Below, in pieces: positions 30,701-39,412 of a DNA stretch of 41,486 nucleotides (its first letter is position 1; each line of letters opens with the position of its first letter). The stretch comes from Thermoplasmata archaeon (lineage in GTDB: Archaea > Thermoplasmatota > Thermoplasmata > Lutacidiplasmatales > SKW197). Below the pieces are notes generated by a model. The model had not been told where the DNA came from. It searched no databases and was given only the letters and a program-made list of their open reading frames with translations. The stretch covers positions 1-41,486 of the forward strand of contig JAVZCK010000017.1 in the NCBI GenBank assembly GCA_038874435.1, read 5' to 3'. The translations under genes and the position numbers were made by a program.

Positions 30701-31534
30701 AAGGACTACCTCCATGTTTTTCATAGCATTAATGAGCGAGGCATAGGTGGCGTATTTCACTATCTTTATCCCTGCGCTAACACTCTTGTAATACTCTCTA
30801 TTTGGAGATAAAACAATCTCTATGCCTGGTTTCCATGAAACAAGTTTGTAGGCACCACTGCCAATGCTTTTGGATGTACCTGTTGTGGAATTATGGTCAA
30901 GGTTCCAAGATGCTGCGTCGTCCCAGTGGTTCTTCCAGATGTCCTTTTTTAGAATTGGGAGCGAGAGAATAGTAATGCCAAAATCCCAGACGGTCTTGTT
31001 CAGCACGAATTTAACAGTAGTTGCATCCACCTCCTGCACGGCCTCCCAGTAACTCTCGTTTTTGTCTGTAGAGCCAGGGATTCTACTCCATTTCAGAAAT
31101 GAAAAGTATATAGAGGTCTTTAAAGGTGCATCTGGGTTTAAGATAAAGTTGTATGTAAAAACCACATCGTCTGCGGTGAGATTTGTTCCATCATGCCATT
31201 TTAGATTCTCTCGTAATTTCACTATCCATGTGAGCCCGTCTGTAGACTCCCAGGACACAGCAAGCCCTGGTTCTGCGTTCTCTGTAGTTCTGTTAATGTA
31301 GGCAAGAGAATCGTATACCAGAGAGAGAACTCTGAGGGTGTGTTCATCATCCGCAACACAAGGGTTCAGAGTTTGAATGTCCAGCACACTACCAGCTACA
31401 ATTTCGCTTTCACCGAGTGTGTTAGTAATTCCTATCTGTGTCATCTCCGGAGTGCCTTCTACACCATGAGGAATGTGTACAATCAGCCAACTCACCATCA
31501 CCCAAACCAGTAAAATTCGTCCTGTTTCGTGCAT
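27752..31534 (-). CDS. Large extracellular solute-binding protein with Ig-like modules and PGF-CTERM
   Basis: This 1260-residue surface protein has a signal peptide (ILLVWVMVSWLIVHI). Residues about 50-600 match the peptide/nickel solute-binding family 5 of ABC transporters: LNPCVADDEHTLRVLSLVYD, LTWIVKLRENLKWHDG and DGTNLTADDVVFTYNFIL. About 600 residues of repeated Ig-like beta modules (about six) follow, with recurrent TDANGNAYFTLTV-type strands. The last 33 residues start with PGFDFTIAVLALVLIGG and end in Lys/Arg, the PGF-CTERM signal that archaeosortase A recognises. The start ATG 31534 lies 24 bases from a TATA box, so the message is probably leaderless. No permease genes are adjacent, so transport may not be its role. 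Confidence 0.9.
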   Translation of the reverse strand: MHETGRILLVWVMVSWLIVHIPHGVEGTPEMTQIGITNTLGESEIVAGSVLDIQTLNPCVADDEHTLRVLSLVYDSLAYINRTTENAEPGLAVSWESTDGLTWIVKLRENLKWHDGTNLTADDVVFTYNFILNPDAPLKTSIYFSFLKWSRIPGSTDKNESYWEAVQEVDATTVKFVLNKTVWDFGITILSLPILKKDIWKNHWDDAASWNLDHNSTTGTSKSIGSGAYKLVSWKPGIEIVLSPNREYYKSVSAGIKIVKYATYASLINAMKNMEVVLVFHPVPLDYLPDSTQVGTFSAFSYKAREITFLGFNLEKYFEGYDEGSGYEQRSSIDDPITYPIKVAGTDAGLQFRNAMGYLLPNNKIEEKYPNILSWENSLVQKGTQYYNTSIKTYTQNIDQAITLLNTGNYKDMDGDGWREDYNGRKIGHDGTVKIYIDEKATTNLQIAMWLCANLRAAGVHADTVPIQVLNIRDYDLFLCNIKTDEKFEYIYKLINSKYDYTDGITNGENLWRYRNPDTDNLTNSMLSSQGFANAIKYAQGIVSNHLPLIPICSQILYDVVDVSKVMVKPVLNESILEKHNLISMSPLNSISLEAQAIPYRINAISGSQCEVVIRVSDTVGNPVVNAEVQVKISPSNAITPDATSKTTDSNGCAFFTLGLIKILDTVQLVEIMCFLPSQNVMKKFYLLLEPFDLEINILSEPYLKGLENNTYTFVFEIMNSGVPVREAFSRVVYVSDTRIKPLIPENLSNDSGVAAFEFLITEDYFENAPVLMTFAVSLVGGNEKAYLATLVVTTAGSQEVTITASCSGIDWKTGDGQINAKVTYEGNPIGAMTVKCGIMELEGIFEIENPQQITNSQGEVIFNATLNQMPMNSRVFDYYIVVCTADYHGVMFSRSILQLPDAINIIAQPTSVNIKGESGNIVSISLKVDAEGTSVPNAWVFGWKNRADGKLALLCLPSQTNASGEAGIQIKIIGDYTDNAVLELTFRALFWGRETGCTVSVSIAKASIPVVSLSISETEIEGVAGNSVPVSVHVAKEGLPVSNVNVTLSLSSKTNLDVVPVSAVTDASGNAEFEITVTANFTKDANITVIAKAIVGLSQYSSSPAYLQIYPAGTSAEYTVTLGISDSELVGKQGAAALLTGNLKKSGVPVSGVNFTIEVTGTSDIYIEPDIYTTDANGNAYFTLTVTKNIDKDVEVILKGKVTVNGKDYFSQPVTLKIKAYEEKKTPGFDFTIAVLALVLIGGFTFMRKKDYIGKRFKA

Positions 31535-31551
31535 GCACTAAAACGCACTTT

Positions 31552-31563
31552 GCGATATAAATC
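31552..31563 (-). promoter_or_regulatory. TATA box of the large surface-protein gene
   Basis: On the minus strand the sequence reads GATTTATATCGC. Its TATA core is centred about 24 bases before ATG 31534, with no Shine-Dalgarno sequence between. This spacing fits a leaderless transcript. Confidence 0.6.
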
Positions 31564-31576
31564 TTTTTAGTGATAT

Positions 31577-32896
<1,320 letters not shown>

Positions 32897-32908
32897 TTAT
32901 ATTAGCGC

Positions 32909-32917
32909 ATTATATTA
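32909..32917 (+). promoter_or_regulatory. TATA box of the HsdR-N-like gene
   Basis: ATTATATTA is centred about 40 bases before ATG 32953, and a second candidate TTTATATTA lies at 32896-32904. A short leader would carry GGGTAA (32942-32947) as a weak ribosome binding site. The same A/T-rich patch probably also serves purA on the other strand. Confidence 0.45.
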
Positions 32918-32952
32918 CCCTATTGTAATTGTGTTCGGGAAGGGTAACCATT

Positions 32953-34029
32953 ATGGAAGAAGAAAAAATAAGAGAAAGAATAATTCAGATTATTTCCGAC
33001 TTACGAAAGCGGCCTTTAGATAAAATACTCGATCTGGATGAAGCAAACACTAAACAAACTATAATTTTACCAATCTTACAAGCATTGGGTTGGGACACAA
33101 CAAACCCCGCAGAAGTAAGATGCGAGCAAAAGGTGGGCTCTCTGGCTGTGGATTATGCATTGCAGCATGCTGATAAAAATTGGGTGTTTTTGGAAGTAAA
33201 AAGACCTGTGGAAAACCTGGATAAGCATGAGGACCAGATTCTTAACTATTCTTTGGAGGAGGGTGTACCACTTGCAGTTCTAACAAACGGAATAGAGTGG
33301 AGATTTTATCTTCCGATGAAGCCAGGAGTGCCCAAAAAGGAGAGGCGATTTCTTACTTTCAACTTATTCAAGGAGGACAAAGAAAGAGTCACAGAAGAAC
33401 TCTTCAAATTTCTGGCAAAGGAAAATGTGATTAGGAATGAATCACAAAAGATGGCTGAGGAGGAACTTGAAAGACAACAAATTCGGAAGAGGAGTATAGA
33501 AAAACTACCAGAGGCATGGAAAGAACTTTTGAAAGAACCCGACCCAGAGCTGGTAAAACTGGTATCAGAAAAAGTAAAGGAACTCTTTGGGTTTCTGCCG
33601 GTCGAAGAAGTTATCCGGGAGTTTCTAACGAACATAGCAAATAGAACACAAATTTATGTAACAGATATATCGATACCTCTGTCGTCTAAAACAGATGTAC
33701 CGAAAGTAATGATTAAAAAGAACCATAAAAAAATAGGTACACCACAGTCAGAATATTGGAATCCGGTCCTAGAGGTAATTGAAGAAATGGGAGGAAGAGG
33801 AAAAAAATCTGAGATAAAGAATGGGGTATACGAAAAAATGAAACATAAACTAGTCCCAGAGGACTATGATCGCCTTAAGTCTACTCCTATTGAAAGATGG
33901 TGGGATAGAGCCGGTTGGGCAATACTAAATATGCAAATACAAGGTCTCCTTACTAACCCAGAACGTGGCATCTGGGAAATCACCGACAAAGGCAGAGAGT
34001 ATCTTCGCCGTGCAAAATCCCAGTCTTGA
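32953..34029 (+). CDS. HsdR-N-type nuclease domain protein with C-terminal winged helix
   Basis: Residues about 25-130 match the N-terminal nuclease domain found in type I restriction HsdR subunits and in stand-alone restriction-like proteins: ILPILQALGWDTTNPAEVRC, then VDYALQ...WVFLEVKR, which supplies the D...ExK of the PD-(D/E)XK fold. The middle is a charged helical linker. The C-terminal 90 residues (YWNPVLEVIEEMGGRGKKSE, GLLTNPERGIWEITDKGREY) look like an Mrr-N-type winged helix that binds DNA. There is no helicase part. The ATG at 32953 is preferred over GTG 32929. It ends one base before the porB remnant and lies beside a restriction-modification pair, so defence is a reasonable guess. 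Confidence 0.75.
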   Translation: MEEEKIRERIIQIISDLRKRPLDKILDLDEANTKQTIILPILQALGWDTTNPAEVRCEQKVGSLAVDYALQHADKNWVFLEVKRPVENLDKHEDQILNYSLEEGVPLAVLTNGIEWRFYLPMKPGVPKKERRFLTFNLFKEDKERVTEELFKFLAKENVIRNESQKMAEEELERQQIRKRSIEKLPEAWKELLKEPDPELVKLVSEKVKELFGFLPVEEVIREFLTNIANRTQIYVTDISIPLSSKTDVPKVMIKKNHKKIGTPQSEYWNPVLEVIEEMGGRGKKSEIKNGVYEKMKHKLVPEDYDRLKSTPIERWWDRAGWAILNMQIQGLLTNPERGIWEITDKGREYLRRAKSQS

Positions 34030-34187
34030 TTACTCCACCCCATACCTCCTGCACTCTGCATCCACAAAATCTTGGATTTTCTTGAGTTCTTCTGGCTTGT
34101 TCATCAGGTGCCTGAATCGTCCCTGCACCTTCAGGAATTCCACGACTGGCTTCCTTGGTTTCGGTGGCATCTTTGTCACTTTCAGCG
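34030..34187 (-). pseudogene. Duplicated 3' end of porB (about 51 codons)
   Basis: Bases 34034-34187 repeat 36397-36550, the 3' end of the intact porB gene, with four mismatches in 154 positions and the same orientation. The copy still reads in frame to a stop (TAA at 34030-34032) and ends RRYGVE where porB has KRYGVD. Three of the four differences change an amino acid conservatively. Similarity stops abruptly at 34187. The fragment has no start, so it is not expressed as a porB product. Confidence 0.92.
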
Positions 34188-34362
34188 CAGCCAGTCGAAG
34201 GCAGTGCATGTAGAAGAAAAAGGTAACAAAAATAAATTTAAATACATTACATTCTTAATGGAAGTAACATGAGAGATTCGCTGTTGGGGTCTGAAGGAAC
34301 TGCCACCCAATAAATCCCCAATTGCATCAAATGGCTTATATGTTAAGGGTCAAGGAAATACT
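34188..34362 (+). promoter_or_regulatory. Leader region of the restriction-modification pair
   Basis: The stretch is A/T-rich. TTTAAATA (34237-34244) lies about 28 bases before a 14-codon frame starting ATG 34269 (MRDSLLGSEGTATQ). TTATAT (34336-34341) lies about 24 bases before the methyltransferase ATG 34363, and AAGGA is also present as a weak ribosome binding site. No longer gene is visible. Confidence 0.4.
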
Positions 34363-35655
34363 ATGACAAACGAAACATTAAATCTTAAAGGTAAACAAAT
34401 GCTCAAAAAAGCGGAAGATTTGAATTCTTTCTGGGCGTATAGCACAGAGAAGATACCAAAAGAGAATCAGTTAGTGCTTCTAGATAATGTTCAGTTTATT
34501 TATGAACTGGCACTAGCTCAACTTGAATTACAATCCCTCGGAACAAAGTTTGAAGTGACTAATGGGTTGAGGGAATTTAAACTTGTAGAAACAGAAGATG
34601 AGGAGAAGCTAAGGAAGAGACTGGCATACTTCAAGTTTGTAAGGGAAGCCCCTACTGACTATTTTCAGATTGTCCAGAGAAATAGAACCCGCTCAGTAAA
34701 CCAATATCTTACACACTGGATTTATCCATACAAGGGAAAGTTTCATCCCCAAATGATAAGAGCGCTTTTAAATGTTATCGGACTTGAAAAAGGAGATACT
34801 GTCCTTGACCCATTCATTGGAAGTGGGACCACTGCTGTTGAGGCCCAGCTTTTAGGAATAAATTGCATTGGAATTGATGTCTCACCACTATGCGTCCTTC
34901 AGAGTAGGGTAAAAACAGAGTCCATTGAGGTTCTACCCCAGATTATGGAATGGAAAGATGAAATAACCAGGAGATTAAAACCTTCTTTGTACAACATAGA
35001 GGGTAAAACTATCGATGACGCAATTAGTTCAATTCCCGATGATAAGGTGAAGAATTTCTACAGGATGGTAAAGCTTGTTGCTATAAGCGACAATGCTAGG
35101 CGAGGGCGGGATTTTTGCAATGCATTCCTTAAGAATCTGGACGCCATGATACATTCAATTTCGGACTTTGTAGAAATTGTTAAGAAACTAAACCTAAATG
35201 TAGGTCACATAAATATTATGACTGGTGATGCAAGAGCACTAAAATTAAAAGATGATAGTATTGACGGTATAGTTACCTCGCCACCTTATTCAATTGCTCT
35301 GGACTATGTTTCCAACGACGCCCATGCTTTAAAGGAACTTGGGTATAATCTTTCTGAAATCAGAGAGGAATTTGTCGGGGTTAGAGGGAAGGGCAAAATG
35401 AGGATTGATTTGTACAATGAAGATATGAAAAAAAGCTTGGAGGAAATGCATAGAGTACTGAAACCTGATAGATACGCCGCAATTGTTATTGGAAATGCAA
35501 CCTATATGGGACAGGAAGTAAAAACTGTCGAGTTTCTTCTTGATTATGCGGAGAAAATTGGGTTCAAAATGGTTAAGAATATAGATAAAATTATTTTTGG
35601 ACTTTATAATGTGATGCAGAAGGAAAACATATTGATTTTCCAAAAAGAGGGATAA
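34363..35655 (+). CDS. DNA methyltransferase of a restriction-modification pair
   Basis: This 430-residue protein carries the SAM-binding motif I DPFIGSGTTAVEAQLLG near residue 148, preceded by YKGKFHPQMI, and the catalytic motif IV TSPPYS near 305. The S-P-P-Y form is typical of N4-cytosine methyltransferases, although some N6-adenine enzymes use similar motifs. An N-terminal helical region of about 120 residues may help target recognition. It ends TAATG over the endonuclease start, so the two are coupled and the methyltransferase is made first, as expected for protection of the host DNA. Confidence 0.88.
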   Translation: MTNETLNLKGKQMLKKAEDLNSFWAYSTEKIPKENQLVLLDNVQFIYELALAQLELQSLGTKFEVTNGLREFKLVETEDEEKLRKRLAYFKFVREAPTDYFQIVQRNRTRSVNQYLTHWIYPYKGKFHPQMIRALLNVIGLEKGDTVLDPFIGSGTTAVEAQLLGINCIGIDVSPLCVLQSRVKTESIEVLPQIMEWKDEITRRLKPSLYNIEGKTIDDAISSIPDDKVKNFYRMVKLVAISDNARRGRDFCNAFLKNLDAMIHSISDFVEIVKKLNLNVGHINIMTGDARALKLKDDSIDGIVTSPPYSIALDYVSNDAHALKELGYNLSEIREEFVGVRGKGKMRIDLYNEDMKKSLEEMHRVLKPDRYAAIVIGNATYMGQEVKTVEFLLDYAEKIGFKMVKNIDKIIFGLYNVMQKENILIFQKEG

Positions 35656-35657
35656 TG

Positions 35658-36350
35658 ATGTCCGAAGAGATTGAAAAAATTAGGGAATACCAGAAAGTAA
35701 TAAGAGAGATACTATCTGCCTTCGAAAGTGTTTCATTTCCTGTAATTGTTGAGTCATCGACTGGATTTAAGGTGCTTAGCATAGACAAGGATAGAGATAA
35801 TGACTTAATTGAGGACATTTCCTCTGTTGCCAGGTCTATCGTATTAAGGTACCACAACCAGCCTATAAACAGGGACACCTATAGGAAGGTGATAAAGAGG
35901 AAGGCAAATGCGTTTAGACCAAATGAAGTGGGAAGAATTCTTGAATATGAAATTTGTAATACTCCGAAAGATTTCAAAACGATAAAGGAAATAGTATCTT
36001 TAAAGCAGGTTGGCTATCCGGACATCAAGATAATAGACAAGACAAACAAAGTTATCTTCGTGGACATAAAAGCTACTACAAGACCAGATGTAGGTTCTCC
36101 ACGAGATTTTTATTATTCGACAAAAGAAAAAACAATTGAAAAAATAAAATCTGATGGCTTCCATTTACTCCTGGGATTCATCATCAGAGAAACTGAACCC
36201 GAGCAATTTACAACAGTTGGCTGGAAACTAGTTGACCTGTCAAAAATAAAAGTCAGCATAAAGGCTGAATTCAATGCAGATAATCTAGAAATCTATAAGC
36301 AAGAAGCTATCCTGAAAGAAGAATGGGTTGAGAAAATAGAGACACTTTAA
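35658..36350 (+). CDS. PD-(D/E)XK restriction endonuclease
   Basis: The 230-residue protein has the nuclease core GYPDIKIIDKTNKVIFVDIK near residue 118-137, a PD ... DxK motif with the typical spacing, followed by ATTRPD. No other domain is recognised. The fit with the preceding methyltransferase makes it the cleaving half of a type II system; the target sequence cannot be predicted. Two consecutive ATGs exist (35655, 35658). GAGGG at 35647-35651 favours the second. Confidence 0.8.
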   Translation: MSEEIEKIREYQKVIREILSAFESVSFPVIVESSTGFKVLSIDKDRDNDLIEDISSVARSIVLRYHNQPINRDTYRKVIKRKANAFRPNEVGRILEYEICNTPKDFKTIKEIVSLKQVGYPDIKIIDKTNKVIFVDIKATTRPDVGSPRDFYYSTKEKTIEKIKSDGFHLLLGFIIRETEPEQFTTVGWKLVDLSKIKVSIKAEFNADNLEIYKQEAILKEEWVEKIETL

Positions 36351-36392
36351 GCAACCTAAAGCTTCGCTTGTCAACCACTGGGTCAATTTTCC

Positions 36393-37277
36393 CTAATCCA
36401 CCCCATACCTCTTGCACTCTGCATCCACAAATTCTTGGATTTTCTTGAGTTCTTCTGGCTTGTTCATCAAGTGCCTGAATCGTCCCTGCACCTTCAGGAA
36501 TTCCACAACTGGCTTCCTTGGTTTCGGTGGCATCTTTGTCACTTTCAGCGTGTTTCTATCTCCATTTTCCATTTCCCAGAGAATCAGATAGCCGGTATCA
36601 ACTGCAAGCTTTGCAATTTCTATGCTTTTCTCACTTGGTGTTCTCCAACCAGTCGGACAGGGCGCATACACAAGAATGAAACTCGGTCCTTTCTTTGAGA
36701 GTGCCTTCTTCACCTTGTTCTGGAAATCTGCATAGTATCCAACGGAAGCAGTAGCCACATAGCTTGGTCTGTGAGCAGCCACAATTTCAGCGAGTGGCTT
36801 CTTCACTGTGTCCTCACCAATGCTGAATTTTCCAGGTGGCGAAGTAGTGGTTGAAGCACCGTAAGGTGTAGAAGAAGACCTCTGAATCCCTGTATTCATG
36901 TATGCCTCATTGTCATAGCACACATAAAGGACATCATGCCCACGCTCCAGCATCCCTGACAGCGCCTGGAACCCAATATCGTAAGTGCCTCCATCTCCAC
37001 CAATCGCAATTATGTTCTTTCCTTCTCTTTCACCCTTTGCTTTCAGTGCGGCATCGATCCCAGAGGCAACAGCAGCTGCATTCTCAAATGCCACATGAAT
37101 GTAGGGCACTTTCCATGCAGTATTGGGATAACCTGTGCTTACAACCTCCATGCAGCCAGTTGCCTGGCAAACAATCGTATTCTTGCCTGCAGCAGCCAAA
37201 AGCAAACGCAATGCAATTGTTGCACCGCAGCCAGCACAGGCAGTATGCCCTGGAGCAAACAAACTTTCCTCGTTCAT
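36393..37277 (-). CDS. porB: Pyruvate/2-oxoacid:ferredoxin oxidoreductase subunit beta
   Basis: This is the thiamine-diphosphate-binding subunit. The N-terminal [15 protein letters not shown] carries cluster-ligand Cys, [19 protein letters not shown] binds thiamine diphosphate and magnesium, and [20 protein letters not shown] is the substrate-site segment typical of pyruvate enzymes. The length is about 294 residues. The start ATG 37277 has GAGGTGA upstream and overlaps the porA stop as ATGA. Its 3' end is repeated at 34034-34187. The pyruvate assignment rests on subunit layout; other 2-oxoacids are possible. Confidence 0.93.
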   Translation of the reverse strand: MNEESLFAPGHTACAGCGATIALRLLLAAAGKNTIVCQATGCMEVVSTGYPNTAWKVPYIHVAFENAAAVASGIDAALKAKGEREGKNIIAIGGDGGTYDIGFQALSGMLERGHDVLYVCYDNEAYMNTGIQRSSSTPYGASTTTSPPGKFSIGEDTVKKPLAEIVAAHRPSYVATASVGYYADFQNKVKKALSKKGPSFILVYAPCPTGWRTPSEKSIEIAKLAVDTGYLILWEMENGDRNTLKVTKMPPKPRKPVVEFLKVQGRFRHLMNKPEELKKIQEFVDAECKRYGVD

Positions 37278-38461
37278 TTTATCACCTCTATGTCCTCTTT
37301 TCTCACACCAATCCACTCAATGAACTCCTCCCTGCCTTCATCAGCCGCTTTCACAGCCATCTCATAGCCCTTAATTATGTCCTCAACCACAATGTCGCGA
37401 CCACCAAGCCCTATGATAAAGTCATAAATTTTCGGTCTCTTGCCAGTGTTCGCAAACACACTCACAATTTCTGGGTAAACTGCCCCTCCATAGCCAAGCG
37501 AGATGTTACGCTCAAATACAACAACAATTCTGGCCTTTCTCAGATACTTTCTCAGCAAATCTGCTGGGAACGGGCGGTATGCGGTTATCTTTATCAACCC
37601 AACTTTTTTGCCCTCGCTCCTTAACTTTCTCACCGCCTCTTTAGCGGTGCCAGTCATTGACCCTATCGTCACAAACACAACCTCTGCATCCTCAACCATG
37701 AAGGGCACGACTCTCTGGTATTTCCTCCCGAATTTTTGCTCAAACTCAGCAAACACCTCATCAATTACCTTTACTGAATTCTCAATTGCAAGCTGAGTTG
37801 CATAACGGAACTCCATGTAGTTGTCGGGCGAAGAAAAGGCACCGAATGTCATCGGGTTGTTTACATCTATCTTATAAACTGGCTTGTAAGGTGGCAAAAA
37901 TTTGTCAACTTCTTCTTGCTCTGGAATTTCCACACATTCCATCGTGTGCGTTAGCACGAACGCATCCATTCCCACCATTGCGGGCAGAAGCACCCTATGG
38001 TCCTCACAAATCTTGAAAGCCATCAGCATCAAATCCAGCGTCTCCTGGTTTTTCTCAGCATAAAACTGCAGCCAGCCAGAATCACGCTCTGCAATCGTAT
38101 CCTGATGGTCGCACCAGATGTTGATTGGAGCAGAAAGCGCTCGGTTTCCCACAGCCATCACAATCGGTAATCGCATCCCTGCAGCAATGAAAAGCACCTC
38201 GTGCATCAACGCAAGCCCTTGAGAAGATGTGGCAGTTGCAACTCTTGCGCCTGCAGCACTTGCACCTATGCAAGCACTCATTGCCGAGTGCTCACTCTCG
38301 CACTTAACAAACTGGCACTTCAGTTCCCCATTCGCCACAAACTCGGAGATTTTCTCAGGGAATAGCGTTGACGGTGTTATAGGATACGCAGGAATCACTT
38401 CCACTTTCGCCAGCTTGGCTGCGTATGCAGTTGCCATGTTGCCTCTCAATACCATCTTCAT
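37274..38461 (-). CDS. porA: Pyruvate/2-oxoacid:ferredoxin oxidoreductase subunit alpha
   Basis: This subunit of about 395 residues holds the pyrimidine-binding and catalytic region. Family segments include [20 protein letters not shown] near the N-terminus, [20 protein letters not shown], and [20 protein letters not shown]. The C-terminal part [17 protein letters not shown] is typical. I chose ATG 38461; the frame stays open upstream but overlaps porD in a different frame. GGAGGAG lies about 12 bases before it, slightly far. It overlaps porB by four bases. Confidence 0.94.
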   Translation of the reverse strand: MKMVLRGNMATAYAAKLAKVEVIPAYPITPSTLFPEKISEFVANGELKCQFVKCESEHSAMSACIGASAAGARVATATSSQGLALMHEVLFIAAGMRLPIVMAVGNRALSAPINIWCDHQDTIAERDSGWLQFYAEKNQETLDLMLMAFKICEDHRVLLPAMVGMDAFVLTHTMECVEIPEQEEVDKFLPPYKPVYKIDVNNPMTFGAFSSPDNYMEFRYATQLAIENSVKVIDEVFAEFEQKFGRKYQRVVPFMVEDAEVVFVTIGSMTGTAKEAVRKLRSEGKKVGLIKITAYRPFPADLLRKYLRKARIVVVFERNISLGYGGAVYPEIVSVFANTGKRPKIYDFIIGLGGRDIVVEDIIKGYEMAVKAADEGREEFIEWIGVRKEDIEVIK

Positions 38462-38465
38462 GCTC

Positions 38466-38732
38466 TCACTTCTCCTCCTGAACCATTTGAATTGCCTTGA
38501 AAGGACATTCATTAGCACAGATTCCACAGCCCTTGCAGTAGTCATAATCAGTTTTAGGCCCTTCTTCTTTGCTCTTCATTGAAATCGCCGCATCTGGACA
38601 AACAATTATGCAGATTCCACATCGCTTGCATTTTGTGAGGTCTGTTTGAGGTCTCATATTTCTCCAGCCGCCTGTCTTGTTTCTGATAGAACTCCCAGCT
38701 TCAGTAACAGTTGCCCCAATTGCGATTTTCAC
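38466..38732 (-). CDS. porD: Pyruvate/2-oxoacid:ferredoxin oxidoreductase subunit delta
   Basis: This ferredoxin-like subunit of about 88 residues binds two 4Fe-4S clusters: CKRCGICIIVCP and CKGCGICANECP. It passes electrons from the thiamine site to external ferredoxin. The likely start is GTG 38732, with GGGGTGG five bases upstream (overlapping the porG stop); GTG 38741 would place the codon inside that signal. Confidence 0.93.
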   Translation of the reverse strand: MKIAIGATVTEAGSSIRNKTGGWRNMRPQTDLTKCKRCGICIIVCPDAAISMKSKEEGPKTDYDYCKGCGICANECPFKAIQMVQEEK

Positions 38733-38734
38733 AT

Positions 38735-39286
38735 TTACCACCCCAATACTGTGTTTTCAAATGCCTCGCTAACAGCTTTCGCATTCTCCTCCTTCTTCAC
38801 CGGAGATTCTTGCTTTACTGCCTCAATAATAGATTCAAGTTTCACATTTCCAACCGCCTTCGCATATGCACCCAGAATCGCCGTATTAACAATGGGATTC
38901 GTTTGTGTGCCAAGGCCATTTCTCACAGCAATCTCTGTAGCATCCACTGTTGCAACCTTGAAGTCAGGATATTTGAACTCTTCTGGCTTCTTCTTTGTGT
39001 TGAAGACAAGAATTCCACCTTTTTTCAAGCCCGCAGTCACATTCACAACACTGAGCAATGTCATGTCCAGTACAATCACAATGTCTGGATTGTAAATCTG
39101 CGAGCGAATGTCTATTTCTTTCTCGTCGATGCGAACAAACGCTGTAACAGGTGCACCCCTGCGCTCAACACCAAATACAGGAAATGCCTGGACATACTTG
39201 CCCTCGATTGCACCCGCAACAGCCAGAGCATTTGCTGCGGTCACAGCCCCCTGCCCACCTCTACCATGGAAACGGATTTCATACAT
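38735..39286 (-). CDS. porG: Pyruvate/2-oxoacid:ferredoxin oxidoreductase subunit gamma
   Basis: This subunit of about 183 residues starts [20 protein letters not shown], the hallmark of the gamma family, and contains [20 protein letters not shown] and the Asn/Pro-rich [20 protein letters not shown]. It heads the porGDAB operon. There is no ribosome binding site before ATG 39286; a TATA-like element (39313-39319) lies about 28-30 bases upstream, giving an almost leaderless message. Confidence 0.94.
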   Translation of the reverse strand: MYEIRFHGRGGQGAVTAANALAVAGAIEGKYVQAFPVFGVERRGAPVTAFVRIDEKEIDIRSQIYNPDIVIVLDMTLLSVVNVTAGLKKGGILVFNTKKKPEEFKYPDFKVATVDATEIAVRNGLGTQTNPIVNTAILGAYAKAVGNVKLESIIEAVKQESPVKKEENAKAVSEAFENTVLGW

Positions 39287-39312
39287 AGTGATCAATTCGC
39301 AGAAATGCATCG

Positions 39313-39319
39313 TGTATAT
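39313..39319 (-). promoter_or_regulatory. TATA-like element of the por operon
   Basis: On the minus strand the bases read CATATAC, about 28-30 bases before ATG 39286 and without a Shine-Dalgarno sequence in between. pheT diverges 127 bases away and has a TATA box of its own. Confidence 0.4.
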
Positions 39320-39382
39320 GGGTTTTGTGGTGGGTTCAACACTTCTAATTGCCAGTTATGTTCAACCATTTCATTGGAAAGA

Positions 39383-39390
39383 TTAATATT
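39383..39390 (+). promoter_or_regulatory. TATA box of pheT
   Basis: TTAATATT is centred 26 bases before ATG 39413, the ideal distance for an archaeal TATA box with transcription beginning at the start codon. There is no Shine-Dalgarno sequence between them. Confidence 0.6.
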
Positions 39391-39412
39391 CATAGTTTGC
39401 TCTCGCCTTTCA

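Larger units (their letters stand above)
34034..36550. mobile_element. Restriction-modification insert between duplicated porB ends
   Basis: Two 154-bp direct repeats (34034-34187 and 36397-36550) enclose the methyltransferase and endonuclease genes. This is the arrangement left when an element enters the 3' end of a conserved gene and brings a replacement end, as integrating elements do. The unit length from repeat to repeat is 2363 bp. No integrase or transposase gene lies inside, so the mover is lost, acted from elsewhere, or the event was homologous recombination. Confidence 0.65.

Noticed and set aside
34072-36698. Two similar + strand frames at 34072 and 36435 as a repeated gene
   Set aside because: They are antisense shadows of the duplicated porB 3' end.
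38711-39412. N-terminal extension of the pheT frame by 234 codons
   Set aside because: It runs opposite porG and reads as its antisense shadow. PheT proteins start at the [11 protein letters not shown] equivalent, which has its own TATA box.
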